A DNA stretch of 64,000 nt from Haloplasma contractile SSD-17B (GTDB taxonomy: Bacteria; Bacillota_I; Bacilli_A; Haloplasmatales; Haloplasmataceae), in contig NZ_AFNU02000001.1 of the NCBI RefSeq assembly GCF_000215935.2, forward strand, positions 434,001 to 498,000. The letters are read 5' to 3'. The notes below the pieces were generated by a model that had not been told where the DNA came from, did no database searches, and saw nothing but the letters and a program-made list of their open reading frames with translations. Numbering within the stretch: position 1 is the stretch's first letter; each line of letters starts with the position of its first letter. Below are positions 44,972-53,587 of the stretch, one piece after another. A program made the position numbers and the translations under genes.

Positions 44972-45589
44972 TTAAAAATATAACTTTAAGCTATTTAATA
45001 AATATGGATTTACAATTAACACGATTAATGAATATAAAACTAATGTTACAATAGCAAACAATAAAATATTAAAGTAAGCATTAATTGTATTTTTTAATTG
45101 TTTTCTGGATGTTGTCTTGTAAATCAGGTAGTAAATGTTAACAGAACACGTAATGGCACTATAACTTACGTATATGGTAAGGGGTAAAATGATTAGGTTT
45201 TGAGGGAACGTATAAATTAGTGCGAATGTAATTCCTTTTGTTCCCATCTCGATAATAAAGAATGAGATAACAAACCCATATATAAACCCAATGAAAAAAA
45301 CCATAAACACGATAAGAGGAATCCCAATTAAAGTAAGGGCTAAAACCCAGATTAAAAAAAGATAAATAAAGTGGGAACCAAAGCTTTTAAGTAGTATGGT
45401 AAGTGCATGATCACTATCAACATTATAGATTATCATCTGTATATCATTGACTATATTTAATACGCCATTATTCTCCAAACGGTGGGAATAAATCGTACCA
45501 AAGATGACTCCAATAATAAAAATGAATACAATAAAGAGTAAAACATGCTGGTTGATATTAAGCTTTAGTTTTCGTTTTTTTTTCGCCAT
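44972..45589 (-). CDS. spoIIM: Stage II sporulation protein M
   Basis: 205 residues with a basic N-terminus and about five membrane segments. SpoIIM anchors the SpoIID-SpoIIP peptidoglycan-degrading machine during engulfment. Family-like segments include the first membrane helix followed by GTIYSHRLENNG and the FFIIEMGTKGITFALIYTFPQNLIILP block. The position next to fur and xerD is as in B. subtilis. It is notable that the spoIIP locus in this window has only an N-terminal SpoIIP-like piece. Confidence 0.9.
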   Translation of the reverse strand: MAKKKRKLKLNINQHVLLFIVFIFIIGVIFGTIYSHRLENNGVLNIVNDIQMIIYNVDSDHALTILLKSFGSHFIYLFLIWVLALTLIGIPLIVFMVFFIGFIYGFVISFFIIEMGTKGITFALIYTFPQNLIILPLTIYVSYSAITCSVNIYYLIYKTTSRKQLKNTINAYFNILLFAIVTLVLYSLIVLIVNPYLLNSLKLYF

Positions 45590-45737
45590 ACTCTATTCCC
45601 CCATTACTTTATACGTATGTCGTTAAATTGATTGGTATAAATGTCACAATATCTTGATTTCACTCACATAAGTTTTTAATATCCATATAGTCTAGTTTGG
45701 CTCTATTTGTTCTAAACATTTACTTATATCGTATGGT

Positions 45738-46277
45738 TCATTGTCTCTTTTTCAAGTAATCTTCATAAATCATAACTGCATGCAGTGTTTTATAATCACA
45801 AATTAGTCCTTTTTGAATCAGCTCTTTTGCTTCAACAAGTGTAATAGCGACTAAATCTATATATTCGTCATCATCACATGCTTTAGGATTTTCTACTTTC
45901 TCTAGCTGATCAGTAAAAAATACATGCATTTTTTCATTGCAGAAACCAACAGCGGTATAGTATTCACCAATTAATTTTAATGAATCAGTTCTATATCCGG
46001 TCTCCTCTTCTAATTCTTCGTGGGCAGTTTCCTCAATTGAAATATTTTTATCCAATTTTCCAGCTGGAGTTTCATAGGTATATTGATCAACAGGATATCT
46101 AAATTGTCTGACTAATATCAATTTTTCTTCATTATTTATTGCAATAATACTTACAGCGCCAGAATGGTCAACAACGACTCGTTTGGCCTGTTTTCCATCA
46201 ATATCAACATCGTCTTCGTAGACCTGCAAAAAAGAAGAATTATAAATCACATTTCGTTTTAATTGTGTTTCTTTCAT
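45738..46277 (-). CDS. nudF: ADP-ribose pyrophosphatase, Nudix family
   Basis: 179 residues. It hydrolyses ADP-ribose to AMP and ribose-5-phosphate. The Nudix box runs from GKLDKNISIEETAHEE to LEEETGY. The REUxEE part reads EELEEE, so the box arginine is replaced by glutamate; the metal-binding glutamates are kept. The upstream RQFRYPVDQYTYETPAG is typical of NudF/YqkG. It lies upstream of spoIIM as in B. subtilis. Confidence 0.9.
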   Translation of the reverse strand: MKETQLKRNVIYNSSFLQVYEDDVDIDGKQAKRVVVDHSGAVSIIAINNEEKLILVRQFRYPVDQYTYETPAGKLDKNISIEETAHEELEEETGYRTDSLKLIGEYYTAVGFCNEKMHVFFTDQLEKVENPKACDDDEYIDLVAITLVEAKELIQKGLICDYKTLHAVMIYEDYLKKRQ

Positions 46278-46352
46278 GATTTAACCTCCAATGGAAATGG
46301 TTTACATTCCTTATTATAGTATATCTCTATCAAAATGAAAACAAAAAAACAG

Positions 46353-47099
46353 TTATTTTTTGGAATAAAAGCGCTTGTTCAATAGGTCGATGAGTCTTGG
46401 CATCAAAACATATACACTTCTTAAAAAAGGAATTGATTTAGGCAAATGCAGATGTCGTTTACGCTTTTGATGGGATTTAAAAATTGCATGTGCAACATTC
46501 TTTGCATCTAGAATACGTTTTTGTTTTAAGTAACTGTCATTATTAAAAAAGTTAGTCTTGACAGTTATTGGATGAACGGTTAACACATGAAGACCAGGTT
46601 CTTCTAGCCTTAATGAATTAGAAAACCCCAATAAAGCATGTTTTGTAGCTACATAAACACTCGCACCGGCATTAGGAAGATAACTTAAAATTGAGCAAAT
46701 GTTGATTACTGATCCATTGTGTTCTCTAAGATTACCTACGCATAACTTAGTTGTAAGAATTGGAACATTCACATTTAAATTTGTTTCAATTGTTAATTCA
46801 CTAAGTTCAATTTCTCCTACCGGCTTAAAAAAAGCAATTCCCGCGTTATTAATTAAGCACTCAATTGAATAGGTTTCATTTAATTGTTTAAAAACCTTTA
46901 TTGTATCTTCTAAAGAGGACAAGTCACATGACACATATGCGATTGAAACGTTATATTTGCCCTGTAAGCGTCTTTTAATAGTATCTAACACTTTACTGCG
47001 CCTAGCTATTAAAATCAAATTAAAGCCGTTACTAGCGTATTTAAATGCAAGTTCTTTTCCAATACCACTTGTGGCACCAGTTATAATCGTATAATTCAT
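46353..47099 (-). CDS. Short-chain dehydrogenase/reductase
   Basis: 248 residues. Classical SDR: cofactor motif TGATSGIGKE at the N-terminus, NNAG, and catalytic Ser with YVATK (Tyr and Lys). The C-terminus (LHLPKSIPFLRSVYVLMPRLIDLLNKRFYSKK) is basic and hydrophobic, as in membrane-associated DltE/YqjQ-like members. The substrate is unknown. Its start overlaps the dinB stop by one base, matching a B. subtilis-like dinB-SDR pair (yqjH-yqjQ region). Confidence 0.88.
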   Translation of the reverse strand: MNYTIITGATSGIGKELAFKYASNGFNLILIARRSKVLDTIKRRLQGKYNVSIAYVSCDLSSLEDTIKVFKQLNETYSIECLINNAGIAFFKPVGEIELSELTIETNLNVNVPILTTKLCVGNLREHNGSVINICSILSYLPNAGASVYVATKHALLGFSNSLRLEEPGLHVLTVHPITVKTNFFNNDSYLKQKRILDAKNVAHAIFKSHQKRKRHLHLPKSIPFLRSVYVLMPRLIDLLNKRFYSKK

Positions 47100-48295
47100 T
47101 ATTTATTTCGTTTCCTCTCTTTTTTAATCCCTCGTTTTATGGTTTTGTCACCATACTTTCGGTTAATCGAATTAATTATTTTTATAACATCTTCTTGTTC
47201 TTCATGTTTTTCATAACTAAATAAATCGAGTTGTTCGTAATATTCTGATTTTTCTACAATATTAGATGTGCTTACACCAAGTAAGCGGATTGGATTTTGA
47301 TTCCATAATTCATCGAATAATCGTTTAATGACTTTAAATAGTTCTACCTTTGTGTTGACATGTTTTTCAATTGTTTTACTTTTAGTATGCGTTTCAAAGT
47401 CTTTATATCGAATTTGAACCGTAATTGTCTTTGCAAGATACGTTTTTCGAATGAGTCTGTTAGAGACCATTTCGGATAATTCATCGAGTTTTTGATACGC
47501 TTCTTGTTTTTTGACTATATTTTTAGAATACGTTCTTGAATTCCCTACGCTTTTATAGTCACTATGACGTGATAAGTCAATTTTTGAATTGCCATAACCA
47601 TTTGCATTTAAATAAAAATGGTTATACTGATTCCCTAACACCTTTCTTGCTTTAAGTTCGTTTTCTTTATTTGCTAAATCACCGATTGTTTTTATCTCTT
47701 CATTTAAAAGCTTTGGAGCCGTTTTTTTACCGATTCCATACATTTTACCGATTGGCATAGACCAAAGCATATCAGGTACATCTCTACGCCTTAAAACGGT
47801 AATACCAAGAGGCTTTTTCATATCGGATGCCATTTTTGCTAAAAATTTATTAGGAGCAATTCCTATACTGCATGGTAGCTTAATTTCTTCGTGAAGTCTC
47901 GTTTGAATCTCCTTTGCTAACTCAACTGGATGTTTTGATTTTGCGAGTTCAGTTACATCTAGATACCCTTCATCAATTGATCCTACTTCTATTTGTGTTG
48001 TGTATGTTTTTAAGAAATCAAAAAACTTCTTTGAGTATTCACGATAAAGTTCCATGTTTCCGGGTACGATAATTAAATGAGGACATAATTTTTTTGCCTT
48101 ATATACTGGCATTGCAGAAGAGACACCAAATTGACGTGCTTCATAGCTAGCTGTCGTTAATACACCACGGTTTGAATTTCTAGTTCCGCCTACAGCAATG
48201 GGTTTATTTCGAAGCCGTTGATGCTCAACTTGTTCACAACTCGTGTAAAAGGCGTTTAAATCAATATGGAAAATTATCTTAAACCCATTTTTCAT
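47099..48295 (-). CDS. dinB: DNA polymerase IV (Y family)
   Basis: 398 residues. Error-prone translesion polymerase. Catalytic carboxylates are in FHIDLNAFYTSCEQ and in GSIDEGYLDVT. CSIGIAPNKFLAKMASDMKKPLG, the helix-hairpin-helix (GIGKKTAPKLLNEEIKTIGDLA) and a little-finger domain follow. The C-terminus has a possible clamp-binding motif (EQLDLFSYE). GGGGAA precedes the ATG. Divergent from the small gene at 48385. Confidence 0.95.
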   Translation of the reverse strand: MKNGFKIIFHIDLNAFYTSCEQVEHQRLRNKPIAVGGTRNSNRGVLTTASYEARQFGVSSAMPVYKAKKLCPHLIIVPGNMELYREYSKKFFDFLKTYTTQIEVGSIDEGYLDVTELAKSKHPVELAKEIQTRLHEEIKLPCSIGIAPNKFLAKMASDMKKPLGITVLRRRDVPDMLWSMPIGKMYGIGKKTAPKLLNEEIKTIGDLANKENELKARKVLGNQYNHFYLNANGYGNSKIDLSRHSDYKSVGNSRTYSKNIVKKQEAYQKLDELSEMVSNRLIRKTYLAKTITVQIRYKDFETHTKSKTIEKHVNTKVELFKVIKRLFDELWNQNPIRLLGVSTSNIVEKSEYYEQLDLFSYEKHEEQEDVIKIINSINRKYGDKTIKRGIKKERKRNK

Positions 48296-48384
48296 ATTGA
48301 TTCCCCTTTCTTTTTAATGTAAAATATATTATAATATACAAAGTATATATGTATTATAACATTATTTAAATGAGGTGGAAAGGC

Positions 48385-48564
48385 ATGGCAAACAAACACA
48401 AGAAAAAGAAGAATAAGAATACAACTGTTCAACCTAATAAACATCGCGATAACAATATTTTACACAGTAAATTAGCAAAATTTATTTTATTAATCATGGC
48501 TCTAGCGTTTACTCTAGTTCCTGTAGCTACATTAGTTTTCTGGATTATTGAATTGTCAAAATAA
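48385..48564 (+). CDS. Small basic single-span membrane protein
   Basis: 59 residues. A very basic N-terminus (MANKHKKKKNKN) is followed by one C-terminal membrane segment (FILLIMALAFTLVPVATLVFWII). This layout resembles small DUF-type proteins found near dinB in Bacillota (for example the YqzD/DUF4044 kind), with no known role. ATG 48385 is used because GAGGTGGAAAGG lies before it. A terminator follows. Confidence 0.65.
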   Translation: MANKHKKKKNKNTTVQPNKHRDNNILHSKLAKFILLIMALAFTLVPVATLVFWIIELSK

Positions 48565-48577
48565 TAAGCAATAAACC

Positions 48578-48612
48578 AAATCTACTTTCACACATGTGAG
48601 GTAGATTTTTTA
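48578..48612 (+). terminator. Terminator after the small membrane protein
   Basis: AAATCTAC (48578-48585) / GTAGATTT (48601-48608) with an inner CACA/TGTG stem and a T run. Confidence 0.85.
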
Positions 48613-48644
48613 CTTGCTACATAATTCTTATTTATTTACTTACC

Positions 48645-48824
48645 TGTGGAAAAAGATGTCATTTGATTTATTTTTCTATAGTATTAAATTAACGAAATTT
48701 AAACAATTCACAGTTTGTGTGGAAAAAAATGGGGATAACTTGAACCCTATTTATAAGTTTTCCACATTTTAATTGAGGGTTTTTATTTTTTTCACAAATT
48801 CAGTGTGGAAAATGTTGGGATAAC
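48645..48824. promoter_or_regulatory. DnaA-box-like cluster downstream of spo0A
   Basis: TGTGGAAAA occurs at 48645-48653, 48718-48726 and 48804-48812, and its complement at 48758-48766. Variants TGGGGATAA (48730-48738) and TTGGGATAA (48816-48824) follow two of the copies in the same arrangement. The consensus DnaA box is TGTGGATAA. The flanks are AT-rich. Confidence 0.5.
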
Positions 48825-48859
48825 TCGCATATAATAAAAAGTTTTCAACAATAAAGTTC

Positions 48860-48893
48860 AAAAAGTTCCCACGATTATTCGTAGGAACTTTTT
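48860..48893 (-). terminator. Terminator after spo0A
   Basis: AAAAGTTCC-C-ACG / CGT-A-GGAACTTTT stem with a 6-base loop and T runs on both strands. Confidence 0.88.
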
Positions 48894-48929
48894 GAAGTTT
48901 AACCTATATCAATTACTTAATAAATCATT

Positions 48930-49718
48930 CTATGATGCTTTTCTATGCTCTAATCGAAGTTTATCAGCAATCATCGCAATAAATTCAGAGTTTGTAGGCT
49001 TAGATTTAGATAAGCTAACTGTATAGCTGAATATCTGCGATATTGCATCAATATTCCCTCTGTTCCATGCGACTTCAATAGCATGTCTGATTGCCCTCTC
49101 TACTCTTGAAGATGTTGTTCTAAATTTCTTAGCAACATCTGGGTATAATACCTTTGTGATAGATCCTAAAATTTCAATGTTGTTATAAACCATTGAAATT
49201 GACTCACGAAGATATAAATAACCTTTAATGTGAGCAGGCACTCCAATTTCATGCAATATGTTCGTAATTTCTGAATTAAGATCAATATTTTGCTCAGCTT
49301 GTACAGCAAATACATTTTTCTTTTGTTCAGCTGGTTTTTTATTGCTTCCTAGTTCGTTAATTAACTCGATAATGTGTTGTACATTAAACGGCTTCATTAC
49401 GAAATAATCAGCACCCAGTTCTGAAGACTTAACTAGTAGTGACTCTTGATTAAAAGCTGAGAAAACAATCGTATGAGCTGGAGACTTATACGTATCATCA
49501 TTGTTCAGCTTTTGTAATACTTGAAGACCATCGAAATTCGGCGTTACAATGTCGAGTAGTAAAACATCAATTTCGACCGTTTTCAATTTTTCGAGCAAAC
49601 TTACTCCATCGTAAGTGAACCCAACTAATTCCATGTTGTCTTGAAGGTTAATAATTTCCTTCATCATTGTTACGTGTTCTTTACTGTCATCAGTAATAAA
49701 TACTTTAATTTTTGACAT
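48930..49718 (-). CDS. spo0A: Sporulation master regulator Spo0A
   Basis: 262 residues. Phosphorylated Spo0A commits the cell to sporulation. Receiver domain: Asp10-Asp11 in FITDDSKE, phospho-acceptor Asp56 in LLLDIVTP, switch Ser87 and Lys109 in FVMKPF. C-terminal Spo0A DNA-binding domain: [38 protein letters not shown] and [19 protein letters not shown], near-identical to the family. ATG 49718 follows AAGGGGG; a longer in-frame extension upstream lacks a ribosome site and is rejected. The gene has a sigma-A promoter and Spo0A-box-like sites upstream, suggesting autoregulation. spoIVB precedes it as in B. subtilis. Confidence 0.97.
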   Translation of the reverse strand: MSKIKVFITDDSKEHVTMMKEIINLQDNMELVGFTYDGVSLLEKLKTVEIDVLLLDIVTPNFDGLQVLQKLNNDDTYKSPAHTIVFSAFNQESLLVKSSELGADYFVMKPFNVQHIIELINELGSNKKPAEQKKNVFAVQAEQNIDLNSEITNILHEIGVPAHIKGYLYLRESISMVYNNIEILGSITKVLYPDVAKKFRTTSSRVERAIRHAIEVAWNRGNIDAISQIFSYTVSLSKSKPTNSEFIAMIADKLRLEHRKAS

Positions 49719-49763
49719 AAAACATTTCCCCCTTGAAAAAATTTCAATTATCATCACGATATA

Positions 49764-49793
49764 ATTATAAAATACTTTATTAGCTAATTTCAA
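49764..49793 (-). promoter_or_regulatory. Sigma-A promoter of spo0A
   Basis: On the minus strand TTGAAA (49788-49793), 18-base spacer, TATAAT (49764-49769), 46 bases before the spo0A ATG. Confidence 0.65.
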
Positions 49794-49827
49794 TAAAATT
49801 GTGATAAATAACCTTATTAAACTTTTT

Positions 49828-49889
49828 TTCGACAATATATCCCTTGCTAAAAATAACTTAATTTACATTAATATGTCGATTATGTCGAA
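49828..49889. promoter_or_regulatory. Spo0A-box-like sites upstream of spo0A
   Basis: TGTCGAA occurs in exact form at 49828-49834 (minus strand) and 49883-49889 (plus strand), with TGTCGAT at 49874-49880. The last two form a tandem pair spaced nine bases apart. Spo0A binds TGTCGAA, so autoregulation is likely. Confidence 0.6.
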
Positions 49890-49933
49890 TGATGTCTATA
49901 TATTGTTTTCGCATTTTATACTAATTTAAATTG

Positions 49934-50959
49934 TTATTCTACAATAATTCCAAGTTCTTCTAGCATAAATTCAATATAAACACCGTAACCAACAGTTGTA
50001 TCGTCAACTAAAACATGGGTCACAGCACCTATTATTTTTCCGTCTTGTATAATTGGACTACCACTCATACCTTGAATAATTCCACCAGTTTTACTTAATA
50101 ACCGTTCATCAGTTATTCTTAGTTTGATTCCTTTGATATCTTTTTTCGACTGTTTCTCAGCACTAATTATTTCGACATCAAATGTCTCAATTTGATTACC
50201 GTTGATTACTGTATAAATCTTTGCACTTCCTAATTTTACTTCATCCTGAGTTGCAATCGGTAATTTATTCTTTGATCTTAAATTTGAATGAGTGTTTATA
50301 TTTCCATAAATTCCTGTAATTGTGTTGTTGTTAACCTTTCCAATTTCTCCCTTACCTATAATTGCTCGTTTTTCTCCAGGTTTACCATTTGTACTTTTCT
50401 TGATACTCGTTACTTCAGCTCTTTTAATTTTTCCAAACACTAATTCTTCTTCTTTTAAAGAATTATTTCTGTCTTTGATTTGATGCCCTAAGGCACCGAA
50501 TTGTTGATTATTGTAAATAAACGTTAGTGTTCCGATTCCTAACACATTATCCTTCAAATATAAACCTAATGACAATGTATCATTTTTTGATTTTGCAGGA
50601 TATACCTTCTTTGTTAGTAAACGCCCATTTCGTTTAATTAAGATATTCATGGGTTTATTTTGATTGTTTTTGTACTCCATCAATGTTTCTTTTAAATCAT
50701 CAATATCCTTAATACGAATCCCATCAATATTTAGTAAGATATCTCCTGATCTGATGTCAGCAACTTTAGCTGGATTTACTTTACCTACATTCGTTTTAAC
50801 CGAGTAGGTATCAATTACAACGACATTTGTCTCAATTTCAATCCCTATTGTCTCTCCACCAGGTGTTAAGTATATATCATCAGCCTTTAAATGCGTGATA
50901 GCTGCTGCACTTAAAGAAGGAACGAAGAACATACTAATTGCTATTAACACCCAGATCAA
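49934..50959 (-). CDS. spoIVB: SpoIVB serine peptidase
   Basis: 341 residues from TTG 50959. SpoIVB is secreted from the forespore into the intermembrane space, where it triggers cleavage of pro-sigma-K. An N-terminal hydrophobic segment (IWVLIAISMFFVPSLSAAA) is followed by a PDZ domain (about 60-115; KVADIRSGDILLNIDGIRI) and the S55 peptidase domain with His159 (FGALGHQI) and Ser299 (QGMSGSPI). The TTG is 23 bases from AGAGGTG (50983-50989). An ATT codon at 50977 has normal spacing and would add IVKKK before the hydrophobic segment, a better signal-anchor. It sits between recN and spo0A, as in B. subtilis. Confidence 0.93.
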   Translation of the reverse strand: MIWVLIAISMFFVPSLSAAAITHLKADDIYLTPGGETIGIEIETNVVVIDTYSVKTNVGKVNPAKVADIRSGDILLNIDGIRIKDIDDLKETLMEYKNNQNKPMNILIKRNGRLLTKKVYPAKSKNDTLSLGLYLKDNVLGIGTLTFIYNNQQFGALGHQIKDRNNSLKEEELVFGKIKRAEVTSIKKSTNGKPGEKRAIIGKGEIGKVNNNTITGIYGNINTHSNLRSKNKLPIATQDEVKLGSAKIYTVINGNQIETFDVEIISAEKQSKKDIKGIKLRITDERLLSKTGGIIQGMSGSPIIQDGKIIGAVTHVLVDDTTVGYGVYIEFMLEELGIIVE

Positions 50960-50989
50960 TTTCTTCTTGACTATAATACTTTCACCTCT
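50960..50989 (-). promoter_or_regulatory. Ribosome site and probable AUU start of spoIVB
   Basis: On the minus strand AGAGGTG at 50989-50983 is followed after five bases by ATT (50977) and ATA (50974), in frame with spoIVB. No ATG, GTG or TTG lies at usable spacing. The in-frame extension reads IIVKKK. Confidence 0.5.
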
Positions 50990-51082
50990 TTCCTGATGCA
51001 GGTTTCATTATATTGTTAGACAACTTTGAGGTTTCTATTTAAAAAAAGCACCTTTAATTTTTGGCAAGGTGCTCTTAAACGG

Positions 51083-52765
51083 TTATCTTCTAGTTATTAA
51101 ATGCTTTGCACTCTGTAAAGCAGATTCTGTCAAATTTGAACCTGACATCATTTTTGCTAATTCGTGGATCCGTTCGTCCTGTGACAGAAGTCTTACATTT
51201 GTTGTTGTTCGATTATTATTCTCTATTTTTGAGATATAATAATGATGATCGGACTCTGCTGCAACTTGAGCTAAATGTGTGATGCAAAGGACTTGGGTAT
51301 CTTTAGAAATCGTGCCAATTTTTGAAGCAATAGCTGATGCCGTAATACCTGATACACCAGTGTCAATTTCATCAAAAATAACGGTAGAGAGATTTTGTTT
51401 TTTCGTTATAATTGTTTTTAAAGCAAGCATAAAACGAGATAATTCACCACCTGAAGCGGTTTTCGATAAAGGCTTTGCTGGCTCTCCTTTGTTAAAAGAG
51501 ACATGAAAGTCAATTAGATCGAATCCTTGGTCGGTAAATAATGTGTTATTGAGTTCATCTACTGAATCGTCAAGTTTATTAAACTCAATATTAAAGGTAG
51601 CATTTACCAAATTTAAATCTTTTAGCTGTTCAATAACTTGCTCTTTTAAATTTTTTGCAATTTTTTGTCTTTTCATTCGTATTTTTAATGCTTCATCAAA
51701 ACAAATTTTAAATTTTGACTTTATATTTTGTTTATAAGATTCGATTTGATCATCAAAATTATTAATTGAGTTGATTCGATCCTCTAATTCATCACTGTAT
51801 TTAACCAGTTCTTCAATTTCCATTTTATATTTTCTTTTTAAAATAGAATACTCATTTAAACGTGATTCAATAAAATCGAGTTCACTAGGATCATAATCAA
51901 GTGTTTGCAGTTCATTTCCGATAGAATTCGTAACATCCTCAATTTGATAATATAAATCATTCAACACGGTATTAAACGCTTCATATTTCTTTTCGTACGA
52001 AGCAATTTTACCCATTGCTTGACTGGCTTCGAAGAACTTCTCTAAAATATGATCTTTCAAATGGCTTGATGAAATGGTTAAGTTTTCATAAAGCTTATCG
52101 TAATTTGAGATAATCGTTCGTTTATTACTTAAGTCTTCATATTCTTCTAATGAAAGATTTGCGTTTTTAAACTCAGTCAGCTGATACTGATATAAGTCCA
52201 GTAATTCATTATTTTTTTTATTTTCTTTAATGAACGTCTTATATTCCTTTACTAACTTGCGATACTCGCCTAGATGATTCTGGTAGTTAACAATTAGATT
52301 GTTTAATTCTGTATCCTTAAATTGATCTAAGATATAGAGATAATTATCTGTACCTATTAAGCGATGTGTATCATGTTGAACATGGATATCTACTAAGTTA
52401 ACACCAATTTGTTTTAACTGTGCAACCGTGACAAGTGTACCGTTGATTCTACAAATATTACGACCATTTTTTGCGATTTCACGTTTAATAATTAACGTTT
52501 CATCATCGCCATCAATCCCAATTTCTTTTAGCGTATCAAAAATAACTGAATTCGCGACAAAAAATAAGCCTTCTATGATTGCCTTATCTTTATCATGACG
52601 AACCATATCTGTACTAGCACGTTCTCCAATTAGCAGATGGATTGCATCGATGATAATTGATTTACCTGAACCTGTTTCACCAGTTAAAGTTGTCATACCA
52701 TTCTTGAATTCAATTGCAATATCATCAATGATTGCAAAGTTTTTAATCTTTAATTGAGCTAACAT
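51083..52765 (-). CDS. recN: DNA repair protein RecN
   Basis: 560 residues, family length. RecN is an SMC-like ATPase acting early in double-strand break repair. Walker A is TGETGSGKSIIIDAI at the N-terminus, followed by long coiled coils around a central region. The C-terminal signature is SKTASGGELSRFMLALK, with Walker B VIFDEIDTGVSG and CITHLAQVAA. The GGGGTGG ribosome site precedes the ATG. The arginine regulator ahrC, normally between recN and yqxC, is missing: only 15 bases separate them. Confidence 0.96.
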   Translation of the reverse strand: MLAQLKIKNFAIIDDIAIEFKNGMTTLTGETGSGKSIIIDAIHLLIGERASTDMVRHDKDKAIIEGLFFVANSVIFDTLKEIGIDGDDETLIIKREIAKNGRNICRINGTLVTVAQLKQIGVNLVDIHVQHDTHRLIGTDNYLYILDQFKDTELNNLIVNYQNHLGEYRKLVKEYKTFIKENKKNNELLDLYQYQLTEFKNANLSLEEYEDLSNKRTIISNYDKLYENLTISSSHLKDHILEKFFEASQAMGKIASYEKKYEAFNTVLNDLYYQIEDVTNSIGNELQTLDYDPSELDFIESRLNEYSILKRKYKMEIEELVKYSDELEDRINSINNFDDQIESYKQNIKSKFKICFDEALKIRMKRQKIAKNLKEQVIEQLKDLNLVNATFNIEFNKLDDSVDELNNTLFTDQGFDLIDFHVSFNKGEPAKPLSKTASGGELSRFMLALKTIITKKQNLSTVIFDEIDTGVSGITASAIASKIGTISKDTQVLCITHLAQVAAESDHHYYISKIENNNRTTTNVRLLSQDERIHELAKMMSGSNLTESALQSAKHLITRR

Positions 52766-52780
52766 TTACTACCACCCCAA

Positions 52781-53587
52781 TTACTTTAAATTATGAGCGC
52801 TTGATACAATTTCGCGCACGTCTATTGTTTCATTCATTGTAGCCTCTTTTGATTCTTTTAAATGAACTAAAAATTCTATGTTTCCCTCTCCACCTCGTAT
52901 TGGTGAGTAGGTTAAATCTAAAACTGAAAAACCAGTTTCAAGAGCAAAGGACAGAAGATCATCAACCACGTGAATATGTACTTTTTGATCACGCACAATT
53001 CCTTTTTTACCAACTAGCTCTTTACCTGCTTCAAATTGTGGTTTTATTAGAGCCACAACTTCTCCAGTTTTCTTTATGACTGTCTTTAAAACTGGCAATA
53101 TAAGTCTTAACGATATGAAAGACACATCTATAGATGCAAATTCAGGACTGCCGAATTTAAAGTGATCCGGTATAACATGACGAAAATTAGTGCGCTCCAT
53201 CACTACGACACGTTCATCGCTCCTAAGTTTCCATGCAAGTTGATTATATCCTACATCAATTGCATATACCATTTTCGCACCATTCATTAAGGCACAGTCC
53301 GTAAAACCTCCAGTTGAAGACCCGATATCAACCATGATTTTGCCAGATAAATCGAGATTAAAAGAGTGAATCGCTTTTTCTAACTTTAAACCGCCTCTTC
53401 CAACATAAGGAATGACATTCCCTTTAACACGAATTTCTTTATCCGTCTTGACTTTTTCACCAGGTTTATCAACCTTTTCATTATTTACATAGACGAGTCC
53501 CGCCATGATATTTTTCTTGGCTTTTTCTCTTGATTCGAAAAAGCCCTGTTCTACTAATAAGACATCTATCCGTTCCTTTTTTGCCAT
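52781..53587 (-). CDS. yqxC: TlyA family rRNA methyltransferase (YqxC)
   Basis: 268 residues. An N-terminal S4 RNA-binding domain (RIDVLLVEQGFFESREKAKKNIMAGLVYVNN) is followed by an FtsJ-like methyltransferase domain (MVDIGSSTGGFTDCALMNGA, YAIDVGYNQLAWKLR, IDVSFISLRLILP, LIKPQFEAGKE). TlyA methylates 2'-O positions of 16S or 23S rRNA in some bacteria; the activity here is inferred. It overlaps the end of dxs by 22 bases, so it is translationally coupled. Confidence 0.92.
   Translation of the reverse strand: MAKKERIDVLLVEQGFFESREKAKKNIMAGLVYVNNEKVDKPGEKVKTDKEIRVKGNVIPYVGRGGLKLEKAIHSFNLDLSGKIMVDIGSSTGGFTDCALMNGAKMVYAIDVGYNQLAWKLRSDERVVVMERTNFRHVIPDHFKFGSPEFASIDVSFISLRLILPVLKTVIKKTGEVVALIKPQFEAGKELVGKKGIVRDQKVHIHVVDDLLSFALETGFSVLDLTYSPIRGGEGNIEFLVHLKESKEATMNETIDVREIVSSAHNLK

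Noticed and set aside
49719-49835. Longer Spo0A with a 39-residue N-terminal extension
   Set aside because: The receiver starts at ATG 49718 with AAGGGGG before it; the extension is hydrophobic, has no ribosome site and overlaps the promoter.
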